Origin: an uncultured Collinsella sp.
Lineage (GTDB): Bacteria > Actinomycetota > Coriobacteriia > Coriobacteriales > Coriobacteriaceae
NCBI GenBank assembly: GCA_958407085.1
Contig: CATYHY010000014.1
Span: 1 to 17,998 of the forward strand
Length of the DNA stretch: 17,998 nucleotides
Reading direction: 5' to 3'
Shown here piece by piece: positions 5,710 through 13,227 of this stretch. The position numbers and the translations under genes are program-made. The notes beneath the pieces are model-generated. The model saw nothing but the letters and a program-made list of their open reading frames with translations, was not told where the DNA came from and did not search any database. How positions within the stretch are numbered: position 1 is the first letter of the stretch; each line of letters starts with the position of its first letter.

Positions 5710-7600
5710 GACCGCAGCCCAAGCACGCCCGGCCGACCTCAAGCGCACTGTACGCCGCTTGCTCTCCTACATGGGGCATGCCAAGTTCTCGTTGCTCGCG
5801 GTGGGCGTGCTCGCCTCCGTCGCCGCCATCGCGAGCCTCGCCGGCACCTACATGGTGCGCCCCATCGTTAACGGTTTGGCCACGGGCGGGGAGGAACTGC
5901 TTGCCAAGCAGGTCATCCTGACGGCGATCATCTACGCTGCGGGCGTGCTCTCGGCCCTGGGCTACTCGCAGATTATGGTGCGCGCGGCCCAACGCGTGGT
6001 GTCCGATATTCGCCGCGACCTGTTTGCGCACATCCAGACGCTGCCGCTCAGCTATTTTGACAGCACGCGCTCGGGCGACATCATGAGCTTTTTCACCAAC
6101 GACGTCGACACCGTCTCCGAGGCGCTTAACAACAGCTTTGCCAACGTGATTCAGGCCGCCATTCAGGTTGTGGGCACCACGGCTATGCTCATCATCCTTA
6201 ACTGGCAGCTCACGATTATCACACTCGTGTGCGATGCGGCCATTGTGCTGTATGCGCGCTACTCGGGCGCGCGCTCTAAGCGCTTCTTTGCCGCCCAGCA
6301 GGCATCGCTTGGCGACCTGGACGGATATATCGAAGAGATGGTCTCGGGCCAAAAGGTCATCAAAGTCTTTAACCGCGAGGCAGCGAATGTCGCCGGCTTT
6401 GCCTGCCGCAACGACGAGCTTCGCCGCACCGGCACCGCCGCCGTGAGCTATGCCAACTCCATGGTGCCCATGACCGTCGTGATTGGCTACGTCAACTATG
6501 CCATCGTCGCCGTGGCGGGCGGCATGCTCTGCATCAAGGGGCTCGCCGACGTAGGTGCGCTTGCAAGCTACCTGGTCTTTGTGCGCCAGGCCGCCATGCC
6601 CATCAATCAGTTTACGCAGCTGGGCAACTTCTTGCTCAACGCGTTGGCCGGTGCCGAGCGCCTGTTTGCGGCTATGGACCTTAAACCCGAGGTGGACGAA
6701 GGCTGCGTGGAGCTGGTGCAGACGGGCGACGCCGCGTGGGCGTGGAAGATTCCCGAGGGCCAGGGCGTGGGCGTCTACGGGCACCTGCATGACGTGGCAG
6801 CCGTTGATGAGTCGGGCCGCGCGGTGGCTGCCGACGGTACCGAGCTCACGTGCGGCTTGGTCCCGCTTGCCGGCGACGTGCGCTTCCATGCCGTGGATTT
6901 TTCCTACGTGCCGGGCACCCGCGTGCTCACGGACCTCAACCTGTTTGCCAAGCCGGGGCAAAAGATTGCGTTTGTGGGCTCGACGGGCGCCGGAAAGACG
7001 ACCATCACCAACCTCATCAACCGCTTCTACGAGGTCGATGACGGCGAGATCACGTACGACGGCATCGACGTCAAGCACATTGCCAAGGCCAGCTTGCGCG
7101 GATCGCTCGGCATTGTGCTGCAGGACACGCACCTGTTTAGCGGCACCATTGCGCAGAACATCCGCTTTGGCAAGCTCGACGCGACCGACGAGGAGGTGCG
7201 CGCCGCTGCCGAGGCCGCCTGCGCGGATTCGTTTATCCGCCGCCTGCCTAGAGGCTACGACACACCGGTCACGGCCGACGGCGCCAACCTGTCGCAGGGC
7301 CAGCGCCAGCTGCTCGCCATCGCGCGCGTGGCCGTCGCCGACCCGCCGGTGCTCATCCTGGACGAGGCCACGAGCTCCATTGACACGCGTACCGAAAAGC
7401 TCATCGAGCGCGGTATGGACCGCATCATGCGCGGTCGCACCACGTTTATGATCGCGCACCGCCTGTCCACTGTCCGCGACGCCGACGCCATCATGGTCCT
7501 CGAACACGGCCGCATCATCGAGCGCGGCACGCACGAAGAGCTGCTCGCCCAGCACGGCGAGTACTGGCAGCTGGCGCATGGCTTAAAAGAGCTGGATTAA
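5702..7600 (+). CDS. Heterodimeric ABC exporter, canonical ATPase half
   Basis: A 632-residue partner half-transporter. It has a six-helix membrane domain (about residues 25-320) and an ATPase domain with Walker A GSTGAGKT (426-433), Walker B ILDEAT with catalytic E555, and switch His H586 (IAHRL). The signature is the variant LSQGQ (530-534), so with the upstream gene it forms one consensus and one degenerate ATP site. Between the two domains is an insertion of about 55 residues (roughly 335-390, rich in Asp/Gly/Trp), a feature I recall from several Gram-positive heterodimeric exporters. The frame is open far upstream, but the real start is ATG 5702: it follows GGAAGGGGGTGAG and overlaps the first gene's stop by 8 bp. 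It ends 50 nt before a palindromic repeat that may terminate the operon. Confidence 0.94.
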   Translation: MPKTAAQARPADLKRTVRRLLSYMGHAKFSLLAVGVLASVAAIASLAGTYMVRPIVNGLATGGEELLAKQVILTAIIYAAGVLSALGYSQIMVRAAQRVVSDIRRDLFAHIQTLPLSYFDSTRSGDIMSFFTNDVDTVSEALNNSFANVIQAAIQVVGTTAMLIILNWQLTIITLVCDAAIVLYARYSGARSKRFFAAQQASLGDLDGYIEEMVSGQKVIKVFNREAANVAGFACRNDELRRTGTAAVSYANSMVPMTVVIGYVNYAIVAVAGGMLCIKGLADVGALASYLVFVRQAAMPINQFTQLGNFLLNALAGAERLFAAMDLKPEVDEGCVELVQTGDAAWAWKIPEGQGVGVYGHLHDVAAVDESGRAVAADGTELTCGLVPLAGDVRFHAVDFSYVPGTRVLTDLNLFAKPGQKIAFVGSTGAGKTTITNLINRFYEVDDGEITYDGIDVKHIAKASLRGSLGIVLQDTHLFSGTIAQNIRFGKLDATDEEVRAAAEAACADSFIRRLPRGYDTPVTADGANLSQGQRQLLAIARVAVADPPVLILDEATSSIDTRTEKLIERGMDRIMRGRTTFMIAHRLSTVRDADAIMVLEHGRIIERGTHEELLAQHGEYWQLAHGLKELD

Positions 7601-7650
7601 CCCGTTCGAGCACAATGCTTTGATCCCTCCGTGCCCCTCACCTCGCCTCA

Positions 7651-7716
7651 AACCATCACAACATTCGACGTTTTTTGCCAAAATCGGGAAAAGCATCGAA
7701 TGTTGTGATGGTTTTT
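7651..7716. repeat. CATCACAACATTCGA palindromic element, copy 1 (plus orientation)
   Basis: Perfect 18-bp arms AACCATCACAACATTCGA (7651-7668) and their complement (7696-7713) enclose a 27-nt centre and are followed by TTTTT. The central sequence is partly conserved in the copies at 8893 and 13005, so this is a dispersed element, not only a terminator. Lying 50 nt after the ABC operon it could also stop transcription. Confidence 0.85.
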
Positions 7717-7815
7717 CTGCCACTCGACCGGGTGGAATCGCTTTCTTGCGCACGAAGGTGTGCGGACCCGTGGGCAGGGGAATAAGGTTGGTTATCCGAC
7801 TCCATTGGAGGGCTC

Positions 7816-8853
7816 ATGGACCTGCCGATCGTCCTGTCCCATAAGACTGCCTGGCTGTATCACAACGTGGCACGCCCGTCCGAGCCGCTCTCGCGAGCAA
7901 GCCGCCTATACGATGAGGACTCGCTTGCTAACGAGGCGGAGCCGTCCGCGAGCCTGCCCAAATTGGGACTCGATGCCAAGGGGCTGAGGGCTTCAACGGC
8001 AGTTGAGATCGTTACCGACTATCTGGTTTCGCTTGGTATTCCACGAGAAGAGCTCGATCATGTCGACACGCTCGTCAACTTCGATTTTGAGCGCTCGACG
8101 CCGGCTGGATTTAGGTGCCACGTGTTTGGAGCGCCGGTACCTCCAGGCCATCTTATCGAGGTGGCAGAGGGCCTTCTAGTGGTTGATGAGGCCATGTGCT
8201 TTGTCCAAGCGGGTTCGTGGATGAGTGAGCCCGAGCAGCTGGAATATGGCTACGAAATCTGCGCCCGATACCATTTGAATCATCTGTCGACAGGCGATTA
8301 TATCGAGATGGGGCAGAGGTATACCGTTGCCGACTTGATCGCTTATTGCAATGAGAACCGATCTCGTCAGGGGGCTATGCGCGCGGCCGCCGCGCTCAAG
8401 CGCGTGCACGATGGCGCGCGGTCGCCCATGGAGACGGCCACCGCAATCATGGTCGTAGCAAAACGTTCCCAGGGAGGGCTGGGATACGCCAAGATCGAGC
8501 TCAACCATCGGGTCAATGTTCCCAACGAGTTCAAGTATCTCGCAAAGGCCGGGTATTTCGAGATCGACGTATATGCGCCTGCGAGCGGTACGGGGATTGG
8601 GTACAACGGCTCGGACCATCTTGATAAACAGCGCAGCGCGTCGGATGCGGAGCGTATGACCGTGCTGAGCGCGCTGGGCTTTAGGATGATCGTCCTCACC
8701 GGGACTCAGTTTGCCCACCAGCTGCAATTGCATCGGGCGATGAATGCCATCGCGCTCGCTATGGGTCTCAAGTGCGACCGAAGCGAAGCGTTCCAGAAAC
8801 GGCAGAACGATCTGCGAGAATTCGTGATTCGGCACTGGGACGGCGGCCTTTAG
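7816..8853 (+). CDS. Hypothetical protein; C-terminal DUF559/Vsr-like nuclease fold, probably catalytically degenerate
   Basis: A 345-residue soluble protein with no signal peptide. It resembles a family I recall from Coriobacteriia: an N-terminal LSHKTAWLYH motif, a helical middle, RSPMETATAIMV (E206 in PMET) and a C-terminal block EIDVYAP ... GIGYNGSDHL ... R..SDAER..VLSALGFRMIVLT. The last block has the spacing of DUF559/Vsr-type endonuclease domains, where relatives carry (V/I)EYDG...H. Here the motif is IGYNG (residues 261-265), so acids at the Glu and Asp positions are missing. The function is unknown; related proteins are sometimes annotated as AbiEi-like antitoxins. The start at 7816 is supported by GGAGGG at 7807-7812. 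It is monocistronic, with palindromic repeats on both sides and a small AGGGAC/GTCCCT hairpin at 8852-8869 overlapping the stop. Family link is inference. Confidence 0.72.
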   Translation: MDLPIVLSHKTAWLYHNVARPSEPLSRASRLYDEDSLANEAEPSASLPKLGLDAKGLRASTAVEIVTDYLVSLGIPREELDHVDTLVNFDFERSTPAGFRCHVFGAPVPPGHLIEVAEGLLVVDEAMCFVQAGSWMSEPEQLEYGYEICARYHLNHLSTGDYIEMGQRYTVADLIAYCNENRSRQGAMRAAAALKRVHDGARSPMETATAIMVVAKRSQGGLGYAKIELNHRVNVPNEFKYLAKAGYFEIDVYAPASGTGIGYNGSDHLDKQRSASDAERMTVLSALGFRMIVLTGTQFAHQLQLHRAMNAIALAMGLKCDRSEAFQKRQNDLREFVIRHWDGGL

Positions 8854-8892
8854 GGACGTTTTGGTCCCTCTACGGGGTGCCGTGGGCAGGCA

Positions 8893-8954
8893 AACCATCA
8901 CAACATTCGACGTTTTTCGCTAAAAACGGGAAAAGCATCGAATGTTGTGATGGT
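8893..8954. repeat. CATCACAACATTCGA palindromic element, copy 2 (plus orientation)
   Basis: The left arm AACCATCACAACATTCGA (8893-8910) pairs with the right arm 8938-8954; the last base pair and the T-run seen in copy 1 are lost. The centre contains its own hairpin CGTTTTT-cgc-TAAAAACG. It lies 40 nt after the hypothetical gene and about 130 nt before moaA. Confidence 0.85.
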
Positions 8955-9086
8955 CTGTGCAGAGGATGGGCTTGGGAAGCCGGTCTTGCTCGAAGCGACC
9001 TGTCCTGTCGTACGGGTGTCGGCATGATTCTCTCGTGGGGTATTATGTTTTCCGAAGAATAGAACGCCGCGTGAGGGGAGGGCTGC

Positions 9087-10142
9087 GTGGACGGGCACGT
9101 GCAACATGACGGTTTTGGCCGCGATATCAACTACCTGCGCATTGCCGTTACCGACAAGTGCAATTTCCGCTGCATTTACTGCATGCCGGCCGATGGCGTG
9201 GCGCCCCGTGCACACGACGAGCTGCTCAGCGCCGAGGAAATCGCCCGCTTTGTGCGCCTGGTGGCGGGGGAGGGCATTCGCCGCGTGCGCCTGACGGGTG
9301 GCGAGCCGCTGGTCAGCCGCCGTATCGTCCCGCTCATTCGTGACATCCGCGCGATTCCGCAGATCGAGGACATCTCGCTCACCACCAACGGCGCCCTGCT
9401 TCCCAAGTTGGCGCCGCAGCTCAAAGATGCCGGGCTTAACCGCGTCAACATTTCGCTCGACACGCTCGACCCTACGCTGTTTGGAAAGATCACGCGCCTG
9501 GGTCGACTCGAGCAGACCATGGCTGGCATCGACGCGGCGCTGGCTTGGGGCTTTGAACCCGTTAAGGTCAACTGCGTTGTGGTGCGCCGACTCAACCAGG
9601 ATGTGGCGGCCCTTGCATGCCTGACCGTCGACCGCCCCATCCACCTGCGCTTTATCGAATACATGCCCATTGGCGACGAACGTACGAGCTCACATTGTGC
9701 TGTAGACCCTCACGCGCCCACGCTCAATCCCGAGCTGTGGGACGCGAGCGATACCGTGCCGAGCGACGAGTTGCGGGCGCGCATCAATGCCGGGGCCGCC
9801 GCGGCGGGACTGGGCGAGCTCGAGCCGCTCGACATCAACGACGCTCCTGCCGGCGCGGGCCCTGCGCGCTATTGGCACTTTCCGGGCGCGGCGGGAACGG
9901 TCGGCTTCATTAGCGCCATGTCCAACCATTTTTGTGCGAATTGCAACCGTCTGCGCCTGACGGCAGACGGCAGCGTACGTCCGTGCCTGTTCAGCGATGC
10001 CGAGTATTCGGTGCGTGAGGCGTTGCGCCGTGGTGATGATATGCAGGTACTTTCGATTTGGCGCGATGCCGTGGCCCACAAACCGCAGGAACACGCGATA
10101 ATTGAGGGCACGCAACGATTTATGTCCCAAATCGGAGGATGA
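9087..10142 (+). CDS. moaA: GTP 3',8-cyclase MoaA (molybdenum cofactor biosynthesis)
   Basis: A 351-residue radical SAM enzyme that rearranges GTP to 3',8-cyclo-GTP, the first step of molybdenum cofactor synthesis. The N-terminal cluster motif is C25-x3-C29-x2-C32 (DKCNFRCIYCMP), followed by LTGGEPL for SAM. The second cluster, which binds the substrate, is C283-x2-C286-x13-C300. The conserved C-terminal Gly-Gly required for activity is present (SQIGG). The length is slightly above the usual 330-340. Start is GTG 9087, with GAGGGGAGG at 9073-9081 six bases before it. A TATTAT box at 9041 may be the -10, with a poor -35. The stop is 4 nt before moaC-mobB, so the pair forms an operon. All catalytic residues are intact. 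Confidence 0.96.
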   Translation: MDGHVQHDGFGRDINYLRIAVTDKCNFRCIYCMPADGVAPRAHDELLSAEEIARFVRLVAGEGIRRVRLTGGEPLVSRRIVPLIRDIRAIPQIEDISLTTNGALLPKLAPQLKDAGLNRVNISLDTLDPTLFGKITRLGRLEQTMAGIDAALAWGFEPVKVNCVVVRRLNQDVAALACLTVDRPIHLRFIEYMPIGDERTSSHCAVDPHAPTLNPELWDASDTVPSDELRARINAGAAAAGLGELEPLDINDAPAGAGPARYWHFPGAAGTVGFISAMSNHFCANCNRLRLTADGSVRPCLFSDAEYSVREALRRGDDMQVLSIWRDAVAHKPQEHAIIEGTQRFMSQIGG

Positions 10143-10146
10143 TCAT

Positions 10147-11451
10147 ATGGCCAAGAGCAGGTACGCCGATGCCACCAAGGCCGCTCGCAGGGCCGCGATG
10201 TCTGCCCACAGAGCCACGGCTGCGGCGAATGCTGGCAACGCCGACGGGTCTGCGCAGCCGTCTGCCAGTGCTGCCACCGAGCCCGCCCGCGACGCCCGTC
10301 GCGACGAGCTGACGCATGTGGACGCCAAGGGCGAGGTACGCATGGTCGACGTGTCCGACAAGGCCGAGACCCATCGCATTGCCATCGCCGAGGGCACCAT
10401 CCTCATGCATCCCGAGACGCAGGCCATGGTGCTGCAGGACCGCGCCAAAAAGGGCGATGTGCTTGCCTGCGCGCGCGTGGCGGGCATCATGGCCATCAAG
10501 CGCACGAGCGACATCATCCCCATGTGCCATCCGTTGCTCATTACCAAGAGCAAGTGCGACATTGCGCCCATCGCTCCGGCGGGGACGCCGGCCGAGGACG
10601 TGCCCGAGGGCTGGGCGCCGGCGCGCGCGGACGGGCAGGTTGGCTTTCACGTGCTGGTCACAGCGGGCGTGACGGGTAAGACGGGTATCGAGATGGAGGC
10701 CCTGACCGGCGCGAGCGCCGCGTGCCTAACGATCTACGACATGTGCAAAGCCGTCGATCGTGGTATGGAGATCGTCGACGTGCGCCTGCTGCACAAGGAG
10801 GGCGGCCGCTCGGGCGTGTGGAATCGTGCAGAGCGTCAGGCCGCTGTTGTTGAGGCCGTGGCCGCTGACGGTGCCGCGCCCGCGAGCGCACCCGTCGCCG
10901 TCGCGCCCGCAGCTCCGGCACCGGCCGTCCCCGCGATCGCGTTTATCGGCTACCAAAACTCGGGCAAGACCACGCTCGTCGAGAAGGTTATCGCCGAGCT
11001 CACCCGCCGCGGCCTGCGCGTGGGTTCGCTCAAGCATCATGGGCATCACGGCTTTGATATCGATGTGCCCGCTAAGGACACCTGGCGCCATCACCAGGCC
11101 GGATCCAAGCACGTGGGCCTCATCTGCGCCACGCGCTGGGCGGAGTACGCCGATACGCGCGAGGAGGACGAGATGCCCGCGCGCGAGCTGCTGTCGCGTT
11201 ACAACGATGTCGATGTGGTGATCATCGAGGGCTACAAGACCGAGGGCTTCGACAACATCGTGGTCGCGCGCTCCGGTGTCGACCGTCTGCGCGGCAAGAG
11301 CTCGCTCGACCTGGTCGACGGTCACACGCTGGCCCTTGCCTGCAACGAAGCCCTGGCACGCCAGGCATTCGACGCCGGCTTTGCGACCCGAGCCATCAAC
11401 ATCAACGACGCCCGAGCCATCTGCGACCTCATCCAAGATTATCTGGCCTAA
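10147..11451 (+). CDS. moaC: MoaC-MobB fusion: cyclic pyranopterin monophosphate synthase + molybdopterin-guanine dinucleotide protein B
   Basis: A 434-residue two-domain protein. Residues 1-54 are an Ala-rich extension. Residues 55-225 are MoaC, which converts 3',8-cyclo-GTP from MoaA to cPMP; seen are LTHVDAKGEVRMVDVSDK, KKGDV with K102, CHPLLITK, KTGIEMEALTGAS and the D198-x2-K201 pair in IYDMCKAVDRG. An Ala/Pro linker (about 235-262) leads to MobB, a P-loop GTPase thought to assist guanylation of molybdopterin, with FIGYQNSGKTT (P-loop about 268-276), SLKHHGHHGFDID and VVIIEGYK. Start ATG 10147 is preferred over upstream in-frame starts because GGAGGA at 10134-10139 precedes it and it follows moaA by 4 nt. 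The fusion joins an early and a late pathway step. Both active sites look intact. Confidence 0.94.
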   Translation: MAKSRYADATKAARRAAMSAHRATAAANAGNADGSAQPSASAATEPARDARRDELTHVDAKGEVRMVDVSDKAETHRIAIAEGTILMHPETQAMVLQDRAKKGDVLACARVAGIMAIKRTSDIIPMCHPLLITKSKCDIAPIAPAGTPAEDVPEGWAPARADGQVGFHVLVTAGVTGKTGIEMEALTGASAACLTIYDMCKAVDRGMEIVDVRLLHKEGGRSGVWNRAERQAAVVEAVAADGAAPASAPVAVAPAAPAPAVPAIAFIGYQNSGKTTLVEKVIAELTRRGLRVGSLKHHGHHGFDIDVPAKDTWRHHQAGSKHVGLICATRWAEYADTREEDEMPARELLSRYNDVDVVIIEGYKTEGFDNIVVARSGVDRLRGKSSLDLVDGHTLALACNEALARQAFDAGFATRAININDARAICDLIQDYLA

Positions 11452-11491
11452 AACCTGCCAAATAGGGACAGGTTTGTTTCGGCAGGTTTTA
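11451..11491 (+). terminator. Terminator of the moaA operon, with GGGACAGG-type loop
   Basis: Arms AAACCTGCC (11451-11459) and GGCAGGTTT (11481-11489) are followed by T and A/T-rich sequence, starting at the stop codon of moaC-mobB. The 21-nt loop carries TAGGGACAGGTTTG, resembling loops of the other intergenic hairpins in this window. An alternative inner pairing ACCTG/CAGGT is possible. Confidence 0.75.
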
Positions 11492-11509
11492 TCTGGGCAA
11501 ACGTCACTT

Positions 11510-11547
11510 CCACCACAAAGGGGCCAGGCTCCTTTGTGGGGGATTTT
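11510..11547 (+). terminator. Terminator-like repeat, CCACCACAAAGG family copy 1
   Basis: Arms CCACCACAAAGG (11510-11521) and CCTTTGTGGGGG (11531-11542), with one mismatch, enclose GGCCAGGCT and are followed by ATTTTGCTTTGG. The element recurs at 13101 and, more diverged, at 14063. Confidence 0.75.
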
Positions 11548-11550
11548 GCT

Positions 11551-11580
11551 TTGGTAGATGTGTGGGGCATGCCTTACAAT
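11551..11580 (+). promoter_or_regulatory. Probable promoter of the MFS gene
   Basis: TTGGTA (11551-11556) and TACAAT (11575-11580) are separated by 18 nt, just after the terminator at 11510-11547. It would give an mRNA leader of about 130 nt. The -35 matches the consensus at only four of six positions. Confidence 0.45.
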
Positions 11581-11716
11581 CTACCAAGTAGTTCATGACG
11601 GGCGAAAAACGGAGAGAAGGGGCTTGATGCGTCCTTAGTGTTTCTTGCGAATAGATTGATTTGACAGACGGTGGCGAATGCCCACCGCCCGTATTCGTAT
11701 GAAACAAGGAGTCTCC
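11581..11716 (+). other. Untranslated leader of the MFS gene with a mini-ORF and hairpin
   Basis: The leader holds a strong Shine-Dalgarno sequence GAGAAGGGG (11614-11622) followed by ATG-CGT-CCT-TAG (11626-11637), a three-codon ORF. A hairpin CGGTGG/CCACCG (11669-11687) lies further down. In-frame ATGs at 11678 and 11699 are not preferred as starts. Short leader ORFs upstream of efflux genes can sense antibiotics, but nothing here proves it. Confidence 0.3.
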
Positions 11717-13003
11717 ATGCTCGCCTCTCTTTTCTCAAAGCCTCAATCATCGCTGTCCATGCAGGCCAAGCGCCTGGTGGCGATGCGCTTTCTCATCTAC
11801 ACCGGTTTTCAGACCAGCTACTTTATCGGCGTCATCGGAACGCTCACCTATGCAGACGATGCCTCGGTCGTGGCGACATCGCTGGCCGTTCTGTTTATGA
11901 ACGTTTTCGTGATCTTGGGATCCTTTGCGGGTGGCGCGGCGCTCGACGCCTGGGGCCCACGCCGTCATTTCTTGCTGAGCATCGTGGGCACGCTGACAAC
12001 CGGCGCGGCGATCATCGTTTTTGGCAGCGCGACCGGCATCGTCCTGCTCGGCGCGGTGCTCCTGGGCTTCGTGATGGGGTTTGCCCAGCCCATCGCTACG
12101 TCCTATCCAGCCTACCTCACCGATGATCCTCTCGAGCTCAAAGACATCAACTCCGCCATAGCCATGTTTTCAAACGTGAGTATCATCGTTGGCCCCACAT
12201 TGGGCGGCTTTGTCGCGGCGGCTGCATCGTCGCGCGCGGTGTTTGTGCTCATGATGATCTTTACCGTACTGGCGCTCGCCGCCGGTTGGGGCTTTAGGCA
12301 AAGTGCAGGTCAGGCCGCCACACACGAAGGCAAACCCGTAATCGGCGACATCACGTCGGATAAGGCCAGCCAAAGTCCCGACCCCAACACATCTTCTCGC
12401 GTCACCTTCGCGACCAGCATCAAGACGGTCTTTACCAACAGCGTCCTCGCCCTACTGTTCTGCATTATTTTCCTTTCGAACTTTGGCTATGGCGCCTTCG
12501 ACCCGCTGGAGTCGTTCTTCTACCGTGATGTCCTGCACGTCGGTGTCGAGTGGATGGGCTGGCTCTCGTCGGCCTGCGGCGTGGGCGCGGTGCTGGGCGC
12601 CGTGGCCGCGCTCCGCTTGCCGCCGCACCTGGTCAACCTTAAAACGCTGCTCTTGGCGCTTATGTCCGTGGGCCTGGGAAGCCTGCTCTACGTGGGAACG
12701 CCGTACGTGGGCGTAGCCCTTGTCGGCCAGATTGCCCTGGGCGTGGCCTGGGGCGTCGTCAACCCGCTCCACAACACGATCGTGCAAACAACGGCCCCGC
12801 TCGAGCAACTCGGCCGCGTGAACTCGGTCATGGGTTTTGGCAACATGTTTGCCGGCGTGGCCCCGCTGGCGATTGCCCCGTGGCTGGCGGCGACGTTTGG
12901 CGTGCAGCGGACGCTCGTAGGGGCGGGCATGGTCGTGACGGCGGTTCCCGCGGCGTTGCTGCTGTTTGGACGCCGGCATTTTGATCGTGCCGCAAGGCAG
13001 TAA
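11717..13003 (+). CDS. MFS transporter
   Basis: A 428-residue major facilitator superfamily protein with about 12 hydrophobic segments and a hydrophilic central loop near residues 200-225. The motif after helix 2, GGAALDAWGPRRHFL, is a version of the MFS loop 2-3 signature (G-x3-D-x2-G-R-R). Overall style resembles MFS_3/EntS-type exporters, so drug or metabolite export is plausible; substrate is unknown. Start ATG 11717 is chosen because AAGGAG (11706-11711) lies 5 nt upstream; the longer frame from 11678 adds a non-conserved 13-residue Arg-containing extension without a good ribosome binding site. It is monocistronic, preceded by a candidate promoter and leader, and its stop codon abuts the third palindromic element, which likely terminates it. 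Confidence 0.9.
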   Translation: MLASLFSKPQSSLSMQAKRLVAMRFLIYTGFQTSYFIGVIGTLTYADDASVVATSLAVLFMNVFVILGSFAGGAALDAWGPRRHFLLSIVGTLTTGAAIIVFGSATGIVLLGAVLLGFVMGFAQPIATSYPAYLTDDPLELKDINSAIAMFSNVSIIVGPTLGGFVAAAASSRAVFVLMMIFTVLALAAGWGFRQSAGQAATHEGKPVIGDITSDKASQSPDPNTSSRVTFATSIKTVFTNSVLALLFCIIFLSNFGYGAFDPLESFFYRDVLHVGVEWMGWLSSACGVGAVLGAVAALRLPPHLVNLKTLLLALMSVGLGSLLYVGTPYVGVALVGQIALGVAWGVVNPLHNTIVQTTAPLEQLGRVNSVMGFGNMFAGVAPLAIAPWLAATFGVQRTLVGAGMVVTAVPAALLLFGRRHFDRAARQ

Positions 13004-13068
13004 AAACCATCACAACATTCAGCGAAAATCGCGATTTTGCCGAAAAACGTCGGATGTTGTGATGCTTT
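13004..13068. repeat. CATCACAACATTCGA palindromic element, copy 3 (minus orientation)
   Basis: The left arm AACCATCACAACATTC (13005-13020) and right arm GGATGTTGTGATGCTT (13052-13067) are imperfect. Read on the minus strand the centre matches copies 1 and 2, so this copy is inverted. It contains an inner near-palindrome GCGAAAATCGCGATTTTGC. It begins at the MFS stop codon. Confidence 0.8.
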
Positions 13069-13100
13069 GCGCCCCGGGCCGGGACACCCTTCGGGTCCGG

Positions 13101-13138
13101 CCACCACAAAGGGGCTAGGCACCTTTGTGGTGGTTTTT
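13101..13138 (+). terminator. Terminator-like repeat, CCACCACAAAGG family copy 2
   Basis: A perfect 12-bp stem CCACCACAAAGG (13101-13112) / CCTTTGTGGTGG (13122-13133) with loop GGCTAGGCA is followed by TTTTTGCTTTG. This is the best preserved copy of the family, and the T-run makes it a credible terminator behind the MFS gene. Confidence 0.82.
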
Positions 13139-13141
13139 GCT

Positions 13142-13172
13142 TTGACGGGCCGCGCCCACGCCTTGGTATACC
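13142..13172 (+). promoter_or_regulatory. Possible promoter of the HAD hydrolase gene
   Basis: TTGACG (13142-13147) is followed by TATACC at 13167-13172 (19-nt spacer) inside the small palindrome TGGTATACCA. It begins inside the T-rich tail of the preceding terminator. The long spacer makes it tentative. Confidence 0.4.
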
Positions 13173-13227
13173 ATGTACGCCGTTCACGAATACGCCCCAC
13201 ACCGCCGCACAACCCAGAAAGGCCCCC

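Noticed and set aside
5480..7579. 699-codon open frame on the minus strand opposite the second ABC gene
   Set aside because: It is opposite a clearly real ABC exporter gene and has the His/Arg/Ala-rich composition expected from antisense reading of GC-rich codons. No ribosome site or family motif is seen.
8772..9062. 96-codon frame spanning the second palindromic repeat
   Set aside because: It starts inside the hypothetical gene and owes its openness to the repeat; the same peptide appears in other repeat copies because the DNA repeat is shared.
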